The notes under the pieces are model-generated. The model did no database searches. It was given only the letters and a program-made list of their open reading frames with translations, and was not told the DNA's origin. This document shows, piece after piece, positions 6,408-14,782 of a DNA stretch of 64,000 nt (position 1 is the stretch's first letter; each line of letters opens with the position of its first letter). The position numbers were made by a program, and so were the translations under genes. The DNA is from UBA2821 sp902763335 (GTDB lineage Bacteria; Bacillota; Clostridia; Lachnospirales; Lachnospiraceae): NCBI GenBank assembly GCA_052066835.1, contig JBQHRJ010000005.1, one strand, 5' to 3'.

Positions 6408-8822
6408 ATGAGAAAAAACAAATTTATAAACAAAATTATAGTATGCAGCATGACGGTTCTGATGTTAACATTTGCATCTGCATATTCTGTTAACGCACAG
6501 GATGCGAATTATGATACAGATATGGCAACAGGTACAGAAACACTTAAGGGTACAGATGGAGATTTGACCTGGTCTATAACATCGGCCGGAAAATTAACGA
6601 TATCAGGTATTGGTAATGCAATTGAGAGTCCATGGAATAATTACAGGGACCAGATAAAGACAGCAACTTTAAAAGTAAAGGATTTTACTTCTGCAAGTGG
6701 ATTTGTGTCAGGATGCAGTAATCTGACATCGGTTGATTTGACTCAATCAGATTTTTCTAAGTGTACAAACATTAGTGGAATGTTTAATTATTGTCTGAAT
6801 TTGAAAACAATCAAGGGAATAGAAGATATAGATACAGGTAATGTAACAGGAATGTGGGGCGTTTTTGGCTATTGTGGAATAGAAAGTCTTGATTTATCAA
6901 AGTGGAATGTACAAAACGTAACTGACTGTTCACATATGTTCGAGTGTGCAACCAAACTTAAAACTTTAAATCTTAAAGGATGGAAGGCAAAAAATCTTAC
7001 TGAGATAGCGGGAATGTTTGAACACTGCGAATCGTTAAAATCTGTGGATGTAAGTGGGTTAAATACATCAAATGTAACAGATATGTATTCTACATTTATG
7101 TACTGCGGTGAATTAGAAAATATATCAGGGCTTGATAAATGGGATACTGGAAATGTGAGAAGTATGTACATGATGTTTCAGTGGTGCGAAAAGTTAAAAA
7201 GCCTGGATGTAAGTGGATTTGATACATCAAATGTAACAGATATGTTGTGTATGTTTGAGGGATGTTTAAGCGTTAAAACATTAGATGTACGTTCTTTTAA
7301 CACTGCAAATGTAACTAATATGCGGAGCATTTTTTCTAATATGCAATCATTAGAGACGCTGCAAATGAATACGGACACATTTGTTACAGACAAAGTTATG
7401 GATATGGGAGGAATGTTTTTTGATACATATAAGCTAAAAAAACTGGATGTAAGCAAATTCAATACAGAAAATGTAACTTCAATGGAAAATATGTTCTATG
7501 GTGCAAGAACACTTACTACGTTGGACGTCAGTGGCTTTGATACATCGAAGGTTACAAATATGGCGCTGATGTTTGCAGATATGCCAAATTTAAAATCGTT
7601 AGATGTGACAGGATTTGATACATCAAATGTGACAAATATGAATGGTACATTTTCGGGATGTTCATCGTTGACCAAATTAGATATATCTAATTTTGATACA
7701 TCAAAGGTTACGTGCATGACCATTATGTTTTCAGATATGCCAGGCCTTACATCAATAGACGTTTCAGGACTCGATACTACAAATGTTACAGAGATGACAA
7801 GAATGTTTTCGGGATGTTCTAAGCTGACAAAATTAGATGTCAGCAATTTTAAGACATCTAAGGTAACGGGGATGATGGGGATGTTTTCATATTGTTCATC
7901 TTTGAAGTGCATTGATATAAGTATGTTTGACTATTCCTCAGTAGAAAATATGTTTGCTATGTTTGCACACAGTTCAGGATTAAAAGAGATAAAGCTTGGA
8001 AGGCTGAATGCTCCAAAAATAAAAGACATGTCTGAAATGTTTGGCGGATGTACATCATTAGAGTCTATTTCTTATTCAGATGTAAATATAAGCACAGTGA
8101 CGGACATGAGTTATATGTTTATCTTCTGTAGTTCATTAAAATCACTGGATATGAGCTCATTTGATTTGAAAAATCTGACATCAGTGGAATATATGTTCTC
8201 AGAAGCGTCAGCACTTCAGGAAATTGATACACCGAAGAATCTTTCTGTATTGGTAGAATTACCGGCAAAATATTATAATAACAGTGGAAAAAGTTACACA
8301 TCGCTGCCGATGAATGAAGGAAAAAGTATTCATATTAGTAGTAATAACACAGTAAAATATCAGATTATATTTGACGGCAACAAGGCAACAGGCGGTTCAA
8401 TGAAAGCCCAGACTATTAAATATGGTACAGGAACAGGTCTAAAAACAAATGCGTATAAGCGTAAGGGATACGAATTTGTGGGTTGGAACACAAAGAAGAA
8501 TGGAACCGGAACAACATATGCAGACAATGCAGATGGCTCAAAACTTTCAAAGAAAAATGGTGCAAAGATCAGATTATATGCACAGTGGAAATTGAAAAAC
8601 TACAAAATAACATACAAACTAAACGGTGGAACCAATGTAAAGGAAAATCGTACAAAATATAATATAAATACAAAAACAATTAATTTAAAAAATCCAAAAC
8701 GAAAAGGCTATGTATTTAAAGGATGGTATACAGATGCCGGTTGTAAAAAAAGAATCAGATATATTAAGAAAGGTTCAACAGGAAATAAGATATTATATGC
8801 TAAATGGGCTGTACGCAGGTAA
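6408..8822 (+). CDS. Secreted BspA-type leucine-rich repeat protein
   Basis: This 804-residue protein starts with a signal peptide (residues 1-31, cleavage likely after SVNA). About twenty repeats of 23-26 residues follow, of the type LKSLDVSGFDTSNVTDMxxMF (DUF285/BspA family), covering about residues 85-620. Two InlB-type beta repeats follow at about 650-728 and 729-803, with the GYEFVGWNTKKNGTG and GYVFKGWYTDAGC motifs and final YAQW/YAKW. Such proteins lie at the cell surface and bind host or microbial ligands. No LPXTG motif or C-terminal membrane anchor is present, so it is either released or held by its beta repeats. The ribosome site ACGGAGG precedes the ATG. Confidence 0.92.
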   Translation: MRKNKFINKIIVCSMTVLMLTFASAYSVNAQDANYDTDMATGTETLKGTDGDLTWSITSAGKLTISGIGNAIESPWNNYRDQIKTATLKVKDFTSASGFVSGCSNLTSVDLTQSDFSKCTNISGMFNYCLNLKTIKGIEDIDTGNVTGMWGVFGYCGIESLDLSKWNVQNVTDCSHMFECATKLKTLNLKGWKAKNLTEIAGMFEHCESLKSVDVSGLNTSNVTDMYSTFMYCGELENISGLDKWDTGNVRSMYMMFQWCEKLKSLDVSGFDTSNVTDMLCMFEGCLSVKTLDVRSFNTANVTNMRSIFSNMQSLETLQMNTDTFVTDKVMDMGGMFFDTYKLKKLDVSKFNTENVTSMENMFYGARTLTTLDVSGFDTSKVTNMALMFADMPNLKSLDVTGFDTSNVTNMNGTFSGCSSLTKLDISNFDTSKVTCMTIMFSDMPGLTSIDVSGLDTTNVTEMTRMFSGCSKLTKLDVSNFKTSKVTGMMGMFSYCSSLKCIDISMFDYSSVENMFAMFAHSSGLKEIKLGRLNAPKIKDMSEMFGGCTSLESISYSDVNISTVTDMSYMFIFCSSLKSLDMSSFDLKNLTSVEYMFSEASALQEIDTPKNLSVLVELPAKYYNNSGKSYTSLPMNEGKSIHISSNNTVKYQIIFDGNKATGGSMKAQTIKYGTGTGLKTNAYKRKGYEFVGWNTKKNGTGTTYADNADGSKLSKKNGAKIRLYAQWKLKNYKITYKLNGGTNVKENRTKYNINTKTINLKNPKRKGYVFKGWYTDAGCKKRIRYIKKGSTGNKILYAKWAVRR
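6660..8240 (+). repeat. Tandem coding repeats of the BspA-like gene
   Basis: About twenty diverged units of 69-78 bases encode the leucine-rich repeats. The segment for GFDTSNVTDM recurs closely at about 7216, 7536, 7612 and 7693, so local recombination could change repeat number. These are coding repeats and not a CRISPR array. Confidence 0.85.
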
Positions 8823-8839
8823 TAAGGTACAAAAATCCG

Positions 8840-8868
8840 TTGAATAAATAATGGTTACATAGTACAAT
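8840..8868 (+). promoter_or_regulatory. Candidate sigma-A promoter for the NSS symporter
   Basis: TTGAAT (8840-8845) and TACAAT (8863-8868) are separated by 17 bases, 34 bases before the symporter start codon. Confidence 0.6.
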
Positions 8869-8902
8869 TGAGGGTACGTATAAAAAATGAAGGAGAAAGA
8901 TT

Positions 8903-10303
8903 ATGAAAGAAAGTAAATCAAGAGCTAATTTCTCGGGAAAGCTGGGGTTTGTTCTGGCGGCAGCGGGAAGTGCAGTGGGGCTTGGAAATATATGGAGATT
9001 TCCATACCTGGCAGCAAAAGATGGAGGAGGACTTTTTCTGTTGTGTTATGTAGTGCTTGCACTCACATTTGGATTTGCATTACTGACAACGGAGATAGCG
9101 ATAGGACGAAAGACTGGCAGCAGCCCGCTTACGGCCTATGGAAAGATACATTCAAAATGGAAAGGTGTCGGAGTGCTTGCGTGCCTTGTTCCGGTTATCA
9201 TTCTTCCATACTATTGTACGATAGGCGGATGGGTGTTTAAATACTTTGCACTGTTTGCTACGGGAAGTGGCAGTGATGCGGTTAAGGACAGTTTTTTTAC
9301 AGATTACATTCAGAGCGATGTTTCGCCGATAGTATTTGGAATTATATTTCTGGCAGCCACGGCATTTATAGTTATATCAGGTGTTGATAAGGGAATAGAA
9401 AGATACAGCAAAATCCTTATGCCGGTACTGCTTGTTCTTATAATTGGAATATCGATATTTTCACTTACATTGTCACATAAAGGTGCTGATGGAGTGGTGA
9501 GAACAGGTCTTGACGGATTTAAGATATATGTTATACCGGATTTTACAGGACTGACATTTAAGAAACTGTTTATGGTTATAGTGGATGCACTGGGGCAGTT
9601 GTTCTTTTCTATAAGTGTTGCCATGGGAATCATGGTGGCGTATGGTTCATATGTAAAGAAAGAAGTTAATCTTATGAATTCCATAAATCAGATAGAGATA
9701 TTTGACACAGCAGTTGCATTTCTTGCAGGACTTATGATAGTGCCGGCAGTATATGTGTTTATGGGAAAAGACGGAATGTCAGGCGGTCCCGGACTTATGT
9801 TTGTATCTCTGCCTAAAGTATTCGGCTCTATGGGGAAAATAGGAAATTTTATAGGGCTTTTATTCTTTGTAATGGTTTTGTTTGCTGCACTTACATCTTC
9901 TGTATCAGTTATGGAGGCCATTGTATCAAGTATGATGGATAAATTTAAGATTTCCAGAAATAAGGGAACCATAATAGTTACCATATATGCACTTATCGTA
10001 GGAACTATTGTATGCATGGGATATAATCATCTGTATTTTGAGGTGAAGCTGCCAAATGGAGTGACAGGACAGATTCTTGATATCATGGATTATATCAGCA
10101 ATAATTGTCTCATGCCGCTTGTAGCACTGCTTACATGTATTCTTGTCGGATGGGTTGTTAAGCCTAAGATGATAATTGACGAGGTGACAGAGGGCGGATA
10201 CAGATTTGGAAGACGCAGGTTATATATAATTATGATGAAATTTATTGCGCCTATATTACTTATTATTCTTCTGTTACAGTCTATAGGAATACTTAGAATA
10301 TAG
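8903..10303 (+). CDS. Sodium:neurotransmitter symporter (NSS/SLC6) family transporter
   Basis: The 466-residue integral membrane protein begins with the unwound TM1 signature of the NSS family, AGSAVGLGNIWRFPYLA, where Na+ and substrate bind in LeuT. About eleven hydrophobic segments follow. TM2-TM3 contain LLTTEIAIGRKTG and PVIILPYYCTIGGW, and TM6 has the Gln-Phe-Phe-Ser segment (LGQLFFSISVAMG). Bacterial members import amino acids or related amines together with Na+. The substrate here cannot be read with confidence. AAGGAG lies before the ATG, and it has its own promoter. It is the last gene before the spo0A control region. Confidence 0.93.
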   Translation: MKESKSRANFSGKLGFVLAAAGSAVGLGNIWRFPYLAAKDGGGLFLLCYVVLALTFGFALLTTEIAIGRKTGSSPLTAYGKIHSKWKGVGVLACLVPVIILPYYCTIGGWVFKYFALFATGSGSDAVKDSFFTDYIQSDVSPIVFGIIFLAATAFIVISGVDKGIERYSKILMPVLLVLIIGISIFSLTLSHKGADGVVRTGLDGFKIYVIPDFTGLTFKKLFMVIVDALGQLFFSISVAMGIMVAYGSYVKKEVNLMNSINQIEIFDTAVAFLAGLMIVPAVYVFMGKDGMSGGPGLMFVSLPKVFGSMGKIGNFIGLLFFVMVLFAALTSSVSVMEAIVSSMMDKFKISRNKGTIIVTIYALIVGTIVCMGYNHLYFEVKLPNGVTGQILDIMDYISNNCLMPLVALLTCILVGWVVKPKMIIDEVTEGGYRFGRRRLYIIMMKFIAPILLIILLLQSIGILRI

Positions 10304-10304
10304 C

Positions 10305-10335
10305 TTTCGACATGAAACGTATTTTTTTGTCGAAA
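10305..10335. promoter_or_regulatory. Two inverted Spo0A boxes upstream of spo0A
   Basis: TTTCGACA (10305-10312) and TGTCGAAA (10328-10335) are perfect inverted copies of the 0A box core (TGNCGAA). The second, TTTGTCGAA at 10326-10334, is close to the full consensus. They begin right after the symporter stop codon and lie 83-113 bases before spo0A, so autoregulation by Spo0A is the obvious reading. Confidence 0.8.
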
Positions 10336-10343
10336 CTTGCGAT

Positions 10344-10370
10344 AGAAAAATGTTGCACTTTGGTTAGAAT
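10344..10370 (+). promoter_or_regulatory. Possible sigma-H-like promoter of spo0A
   Basis: AGAAAAAT (10344-10351) and GAAT (10367-10370) resemble the sigma-H elements (AGGANNT and GAAT), 15 bases apart and just downstream of the 0A boxes. The match is weak. A sigma-A reading with TTGCAC at 10353-10358 has a poor -10. Confidence 0.35.
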
Positions 10371-10417
10371 TGTGTGAAAATAGTATCAAATAAAAATAAG
10401 AAAGAGGGAAGGGTTAT

Positions 10418-11215
10418 ATGGATACGCTGAATGTGGCGATTGCAGACGATAACGAGAGAATTTTACAACTTTTGGGAGACATTTTGGAAAGCGACAGCGA
10501 GATAAATGTTGTCGGAAAAGCCAAAAATGGTGAGGAGGCATATGAAATTATCAAGAAAGAACAGCCTGATGTAATGCTGCTTGATATTATTATGCCGAAG
10601 ATTGACGGTTTGACCGTTATGGAAAAGGTTAATAAAGATACTACGATAAAAAAGCACCCGGCATTTATAGTGATGTCAGCAGTAGGACAGGAAGCCATAA
10701 CTGATGATGCATTTAATCTTGGAGCAAGTTATTATATAATGAAGCCGTTTAACAATGATATGGTTATTAACCGTATAAAGCATATTAAAAACAGTATGGG
10801 CAGAAAGGTACTTGATACCCGCAAGATTAATGCATATGAAAGCAAGAATGAATATATAGAGAGAAATCTTGAAGGTGATGTTACAAATATCATACATGAG
10901 ATAGGCATTCCTGCACATATTAAGGGATATCAGTTTTTGCGTGACGCAATCATAATGTCTGTAAACGACATGGATATGCTTAATTCCATAACAAAGATTT
11001 TATATCCGACCATTGCTAAAATGCATCAGACTACTCCGAGCAGGGTAGAGCGTGCCATCAGACATGCCATAGAGGTTGCATGGAGCAGGGGAAGAATTGA
11101 AACGATAGATGAATTGTTTGGATATACAGTGAGTACGGGAAAGGGAAAGCCTACAAATTCAGAATTTATTGCTCTTATTGCAGATAAAATCCGTCTTGAA
11201 TATAAAAGTATTTAA
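10418..11215 (+). CDS. spo0A: Sporulation master regulator Spo0A
   Basis: The 265-residue response regulator is full length. The receiver domain (1-125) has the acidic pocket D10/D11, the phospho-acceptor D56 in MLLDIIMPKIDG and the conserved Lys in YYIMKPF. A linker leads to the Spo0A DNA-binding domain (about 150-265), with the recognition helix region SRVERAIRHAIEVAWSRG. Phosphorylated Spo0A binds 0A boxes and switches cells to sporulation; in Clostridia it also affects solvent and biofilm genes. Two 0A boxes lie in its own upstream region. It is normally beside spoIVB, but here about 7 kb of other genes intervene. Confidence 0.98.
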   Translation: MDTLNVAIADDNERILQLLGDILESDSEINVVGKAKNGEEAYEIIKKEQPDVMLLDIIMPKIDGLTVMEKVNKDTTIKKHPAFIVMSAVGQEAITDDAFNLGASYYIMKPFNNDMVINRIKHIKNSMGRKVLDTRKINAYESKNEYIERNLEGDVTNIIHEIGIPAHIKGYQFLRDAIIMSVNDMDMLNSITKILYPTIAKMHQTTPSRVERAIRHAIEVAWSRGRIETIDELFGYTVSTGKGKPTNSEFIALIADKIRLEYKSI

Positions 11216-11232
11216 GAAAACTAATATTGTGC

Positions 11233-11279
11233 TTTAAAAGAAGTCAGAAATGAGTTATAATATACATTATTATAGCTCA
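11233..11279 (+). promoter_or_regulatory. glgA promoter overlapped by an inverted repeat
   Basis: TTTAAA (11233-11238) and a perfect TATAAT (11256-11261) are 17 bases apart. The -10 lies inside GAGTTATAATA-TACAT-TATTATAGCTC (11253-11279), an 11-bp inverted repeat with one mismatch, placed where a repressor would block transcription. glgA therefore has its own promoter separate from spo0A. Confidence 0.6.
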
Positions 11280-11313
11280 TTATTTGCGATTGGCGGATAG
11301 AATGGAGGAAAGC

Positions 11314-12759
11314 ATGAAAAAAATACTTTTTGTTGCATCGGAATCAGTACCGTTTATGAAAACGGGTGGTTTAGCTGACGTTGTGGGTTCATTACCTAAA
11401 TATTTTAATAAAGATGAATATGATGTGAGGGTTATATTACCTAAATATCTGAGCATGCCTTGGGAATATACACAGCGACTTGAGTTTATATCATATTTTT
11501 ATATGGATATAGGATACAGAAATACATATGTCGGAGTGTTTAAATTAGAGCATGATGGAATTACATTTTATTTCATAGACAATGAAGGATATTTTGGCGG
11601 AGACAAGCCTTATGGAAATATAAAATGGGATTTGGAGAAGTTTACATATTTTTCAAGGGCAGCATTGTCGGTTCTTCCGGTGGTAGGATTCAAGCCGGAT
11701 ATAGTACATTGTCATGACTGGCAGACAGGACTTGTGCCTGTATACATGAAAGACAGCTTCAGAGGCGGAGAGTTTTATCGTGATATGAAGTCGATAATGA
11801 CTATACATAATCTTAAGTTCCAGGGTGTATGGGATATTAAGACTATTCAGGCACTCAGTGGTCTTTCTGATTATTATTTTACATCAGATAAGTTGAAATA
11901 CTATGATGATGCAAATCTGTTAAAGGGTGGTATCGTCTATGCTGATTTTGTTACAACTGTAAGTGAGACGTACGCAGAAGAGATAAAGATGCCTTTCTAT
12001 GGAGAGGGACTTGACGGACTTATGAGAGCCAGAAGTAATAATCTGTGCGGTATAGTAAACGGTATAGATTATAATGAGTACAATCCTGAAACAGATAACA
12101 GAATATATCATAAATACAATGCTGTTAATTTCAGAAAAGAGAAATTTAAGAATAAATGTGCTCTTCAGCAGCAGCTCGGACTTGAGGTAAATGAGAGGAA
12201 ATTTATGATAGGTCTTGTTTCAAGACTTACGGATCAGAAAGGTCTTGACCTTATCGCATATGTTATGGATCAGCTCTGCTCTGATGACATACAGTTTGTA
12301 GTACTTGGTACCGGCGATGAGAAATACGAGAATATGTTCAGATATTATGATTGGAAATATGGCAATAAAGTATCTGCTAACATATATTATTCAGAGGATA
12401 TGTCGCATAAAGTTTACGCTGCATGTGATGCATTTCTTATGCCTTCATTGTTTGAGCCGTGCGGCCTCAGCCAGTTGATGAGCTTAAGATATGGAACAAT
12501 TCCTATCGTCAGAGAGACAGGCGGATTAAAGGATACAGTTCAGCCTTATAATCAGTATGAGAGTACAGGTACAGGTTTCTCATTTGCTAATTATAATGCA
12601 CATGAAATGTTAGACACGATAAGATATGCAGAACAGATTTATTATGATAAGAAGAGAGAGTGGAACAAGCTGGTAGACAGAGCTATGGCAGCAGACTTCT
12701 CATGGAATACATCTGCAAGAAAATATGAAAATCTTTACAACTGGCTGTTAGGCTGGTAG
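11314..12759 (+). CDS. glgA: Glycogen (starch) synthase GlgA
   Basis: The 481-residue GT5 glycosyltransferase uses ADP-glucose to extend alpha-1,4-glucan for storage. The nucleotide-sugar motif KTGGLADVVGSLPK starts at residue 16. The GT-B C-terminal domain has GLVSRLTDQKGLDL and the ending EPCGLSQLMSLRYGTIPIVRETGGL with the catalytic Glu. The length is normal for the family. ATG 11314 is selected because GGAGG lies 5 bases before it; ATG 11302 and TTG 11284 lack such a site. No other glg genes are adjacent, and a strong terminator follows. Confidence 0.97.
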   Translation: MKKILFVASESVPFMKTGGLADVVGSLPKYFNKDEYDVRVILPKYLSMPWEYTQRLEFISYFYMDIGYRNTYVGVFKLEHDGITFYFIDNEGYFGGDKPYGNIKWDLEKFTYFSRAALSVLPVVGFKPDIVHCHDWQTGLVPVYMKDSFRGGEFYRDMKSIMTIHNLKFQGVWDIKTIQALSGLSDYYFTSDKLKYYDDANLLKGGIVYADFVTTVSETYAEEIKMPFYGEGLDGLMRARSNNLCGIVNGIDYNEYNPETDNRIYHKYNAVNFRKEKFKNKCALQQQLGLEVNERKFMIGLVSRLTDQKGLDLIAYVMDQLCSDDIQFVVLGTGDEKYENMFRYYDWKYGNKVSANIYYSEDMSHKVYAACDAFLMPSLFEPCGLSQLMSLRYGTIPIVRETGGLKDTVQPYNQYESTGTGFSFANYNAHEMLDTIRYAEQIYYDKKREWNKLVDRAMAADFSWNTSARKYENLYNWLLGW

Positions 12760-12777
12760 AAAGATTTGAAAAGATAA

Positions 12778-12822
12778 AAACAGGAAGTTATCGGATTTGG
12801 TTAGTCCGGTAACTTCCTGTTT
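12778..12822. terminator. Strong bidirectional terminator between glgA and rqcH
   Basis: AAACAGGAAGTTATCGGA (12778-12795) pairs with TCCGGTAACTTCCTGTTT (12805-12822) with one mismatch. A-rich sequence precedes it and T-rich sequence follows, so it can serve both convergent genes. Confidence 0.92.
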
Positions 12823-12845
12823 GATTTATGAGGGCAACGACAGAG

Positions 12846-14588
12846 CTATTTACTTATTACTTCCTGTATTTCATCTATGTTACTGTCTATAAGCATCGAG
12901 TAATTAGTGTGATATATAACAAATCCCGGTGCTCCGCCATTTACTTTCTTAACGTGTTTCTTTTCTATATAATCAACTTCGGTTTTGCCCTGAGATGCAC
13001 CTTTTGAGAAATGAGCAGCAAGCCTGCCAGCTTCTTCATATTCACTGTCAGTTATCTCGTCACCATTTGTTTTCAAAATTACATGGGAACCGGGAACACC
13101 TTTGGCATGGAACCAGAGGTCATTGCCGGTAGCAACGTGGAAAGTAAGTTCCTCATTTTGAAAGTTATTTTTTCCAACATATATGTCATGTCCTCCGCTT
13201 GAAATATAGTGGAGAGGTTTGCTCTTAAAACGTGACTTTTTATCAGATGACTTTCGTTTTATATAACCATACTGAACCATTTCTTCTTTGATTTCTTTTA
13301 AATCATCTTCACTTGTAGACAAATCAAGAGAAGTCTGGATTGATTCAAGATGTTCGATTTCCTTTGCGGTTGTCTTGGTTATATCTGTCAGGGCTTCAAA
13401 GGTTCGTTTAAGTTTATTGTATTTTTCAAAATATTTTTTTGCATTGTCGAGGGCAGATATATCCTTATCAAGAGGAATATCAATCATTTCATTTGTATAA
13501 TAATTTTCACATGTAAGTTTGGATGCGCCCGGCTCACACTGATAGCCGTATGCTGTGATTAATTCACCGTATACCTTGAATTTTTCACGCTTTTCTGTAT
13601 CTTTAAGCTGCTTTATCTGCAAATCATATTTTTTATATGATTTAGACAGGTGGCTTTGAATAATCTGTCTTAAATCAGAAGAACGCTGGCGCATTCTTGT
13701 TATAAAATTTTTCTCTGCATAATATTTTTCAAGAACGGCACTTATGGAGTCGTATGCCACACATTCCGCATCTGAATATGAAGACAATGGAAGTGCCGAA
13801 AATTCAACAGGTTCTTTGCTTTTATAATATATTCCGTATTTGAATGTTCCGTTTTTTATATCATCAATAAGCAGGACAGAAGTGTTAAAAAGATGCAAAG
13901 CTTCGGCATCTGATATTGCTGAAATATTTACTGATGAATCAATAGATGAACGGTAGCATATTTCCTCAGATATCAACGGACTGAATCCGGTTATGGATGT
14001 GTATAATGCCTTTGAGCATGAGCACTGTTTTGTGCGGATATTTTCATTAAAATATTCCTGTGTCAGTTCAAAGGGACTTATCTTGTGTGCAGTATCAGGT
14101 ATAAAGTATTCACGCCCCGGAAGAACTTCTCTTACGGAACTGACATTTGAAGATATGTGCTTTATACTGTCGATAATAATATTTTTATCATCACAAAATA
14201 TTATATTACTGTGCTTTCCCATAAGTTCGATTATGAGATTTTTACGGCATACATCTCCCATTTCATTCAGATGTTCTATTTCAAAGTTTACTATACGCTC
14301 AAGACCGGGCTGTGACACTGAGATGATGCGTCCGTTACTTATATGTTTCCTTAAGAGCATGCAAAATGCGGGTGCAGTAAGAGGACTTACCTTTGAAGTC
14401 TCTGTAAAGTAGAAAAGTGGAAGGGAAGCACTTGCTGATACCAGAAGTTTATACTGTTCACGGTTATTCTTTATAGTAAGTAAAAGCTCATCGGGTTCCG
14501 GCTGGGCTATTTTAAATAATCTGCCGTTGATGATTTTTTCATTTAATTCATTAACGATGGCGGCAACTGTTATTCCGTCGAATGCCAT
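12846..14588 (-). CDS. rqcH: RqcH / NFACT family ribosome rescue factor
   Basis: The 580-residue protein has an NFACT-N domain (MAFDGITVAAIVNELN), helix-hairpin and coiled-coil regions (about 280-430), and an NFACT-R domain with the HDIYVGKNNFQN and LWFHAKGVPGSHVIL motifs. RqcH binds stalled 50S subunits and recruits tRNA-Ala to add alanine tails that mark incomplete proteins for degradation; older names are FbpA or fibronectin-binding protein. At residues 97-98, where B. subtilis has Asp-Arg needed for tRNA recruitment, this protein has Glu-Arg. The start is the ATG at 14588, preceded on its strand by AGAAAGGA; an upstream in-frame ATG at 14627 has no family similarity. Confidence 0.94.
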   Translation of the reverse strand: MAFDGITVAAIVNELNEKIINGRLFKIAQPEPDELLLTIKNNREQYKLLVSASASLPLFYFTETSKVSPLTAPAFCMLLRKHISNGRIISVSQPGLERIVNFEIEHLNEMGDVCRKNLIIELMGKHSNIIFCDDKNIIIDSIKHISSNVSSVREVLPGREYFIPDTAHKISPFELTQEYFNENIRTKQCSCSKALYTSITGFSPLISEEICYRSSIDSSVNISAISDAEALHLFNTSVLLIDDIKNGTFKYGIYYKSKEPVEFSALPLSSYSDAECVAYDSISAVLEKYYAEKNFITRMRQRSSDLRQIIQSHLSKSYKKYDLQIKQLKDTEKREKFKVYGELITAYGYQCEPGASKLTCENYYTNEMIDIPLDKDISALDNAKKYFEKYNKLKRTFEALTDITKTTAKEIEHLESIQTSLDLSTSEDDLKEIKEEMVQYGYIKRKSSDKKSRFKSKPLHYISSGGHDIYVGKNNFQNEELTFHVATGNDLWFHAKGVPGSHVILKTNGDEITDSEYEEAGRLAAHFSKGASQGKTEVDYIEKKHVKKVNGGAPGFVIYHTNYSMLIDSNIDEIQEVISK

Positions 14589-14627
14589 ATAAACACGTCC
14601 TTTCTTATATAAAATTAATATAAACAT

Positions 14628-14656
14628 TATATAAATACTAAACTAAACATTATCAA
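14628..14656 (-). promoter_or_regulatory. Candidate rqcH promoter
   Basis: On the minus strand TTGATA (14651-14656) and TATATA (14628-14633) are separated by 17 bases, about 40 bases before the rqcH ATG. Confidence 0.55.
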
Positions 14657-14671
14657 AATGCAAGGAAAACA

Positions 14672-14700
14672 TTGACTGATAAAAACTATTGTTTTATAAT
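14672..14700 (+). promoter_or_regulatory. Consensus promoter of the yicC-pgsA operon
   Basis: TTGACT (14672-14677) and TATAAT (14695-14700) have a 17-base spacer, 83 bases before yicC and back to back with the rqcH promoter. Confidence 0.82.
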
Positions 14701-14782
14701 ATAACGTATGATATTTTGCATATCTGCAAATTTTTGCTAAAATAAGGAAAATGCAGGATATGGAAAGGCAAGGTTTAATAAC

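Noticed and set aside
7496..7912. Minus-strand open frame in the BspA-like gene
   Set aside because: It is a shadow of the repeat-coding frame; repeats keep the opposite strand open.
6660..8240. Regularly spaced repeats that could look like a CRISPR array
   Set aside because: The units are in one open reading frame, diverged, and encode the DUF285 repeat; there are no unique spacers.
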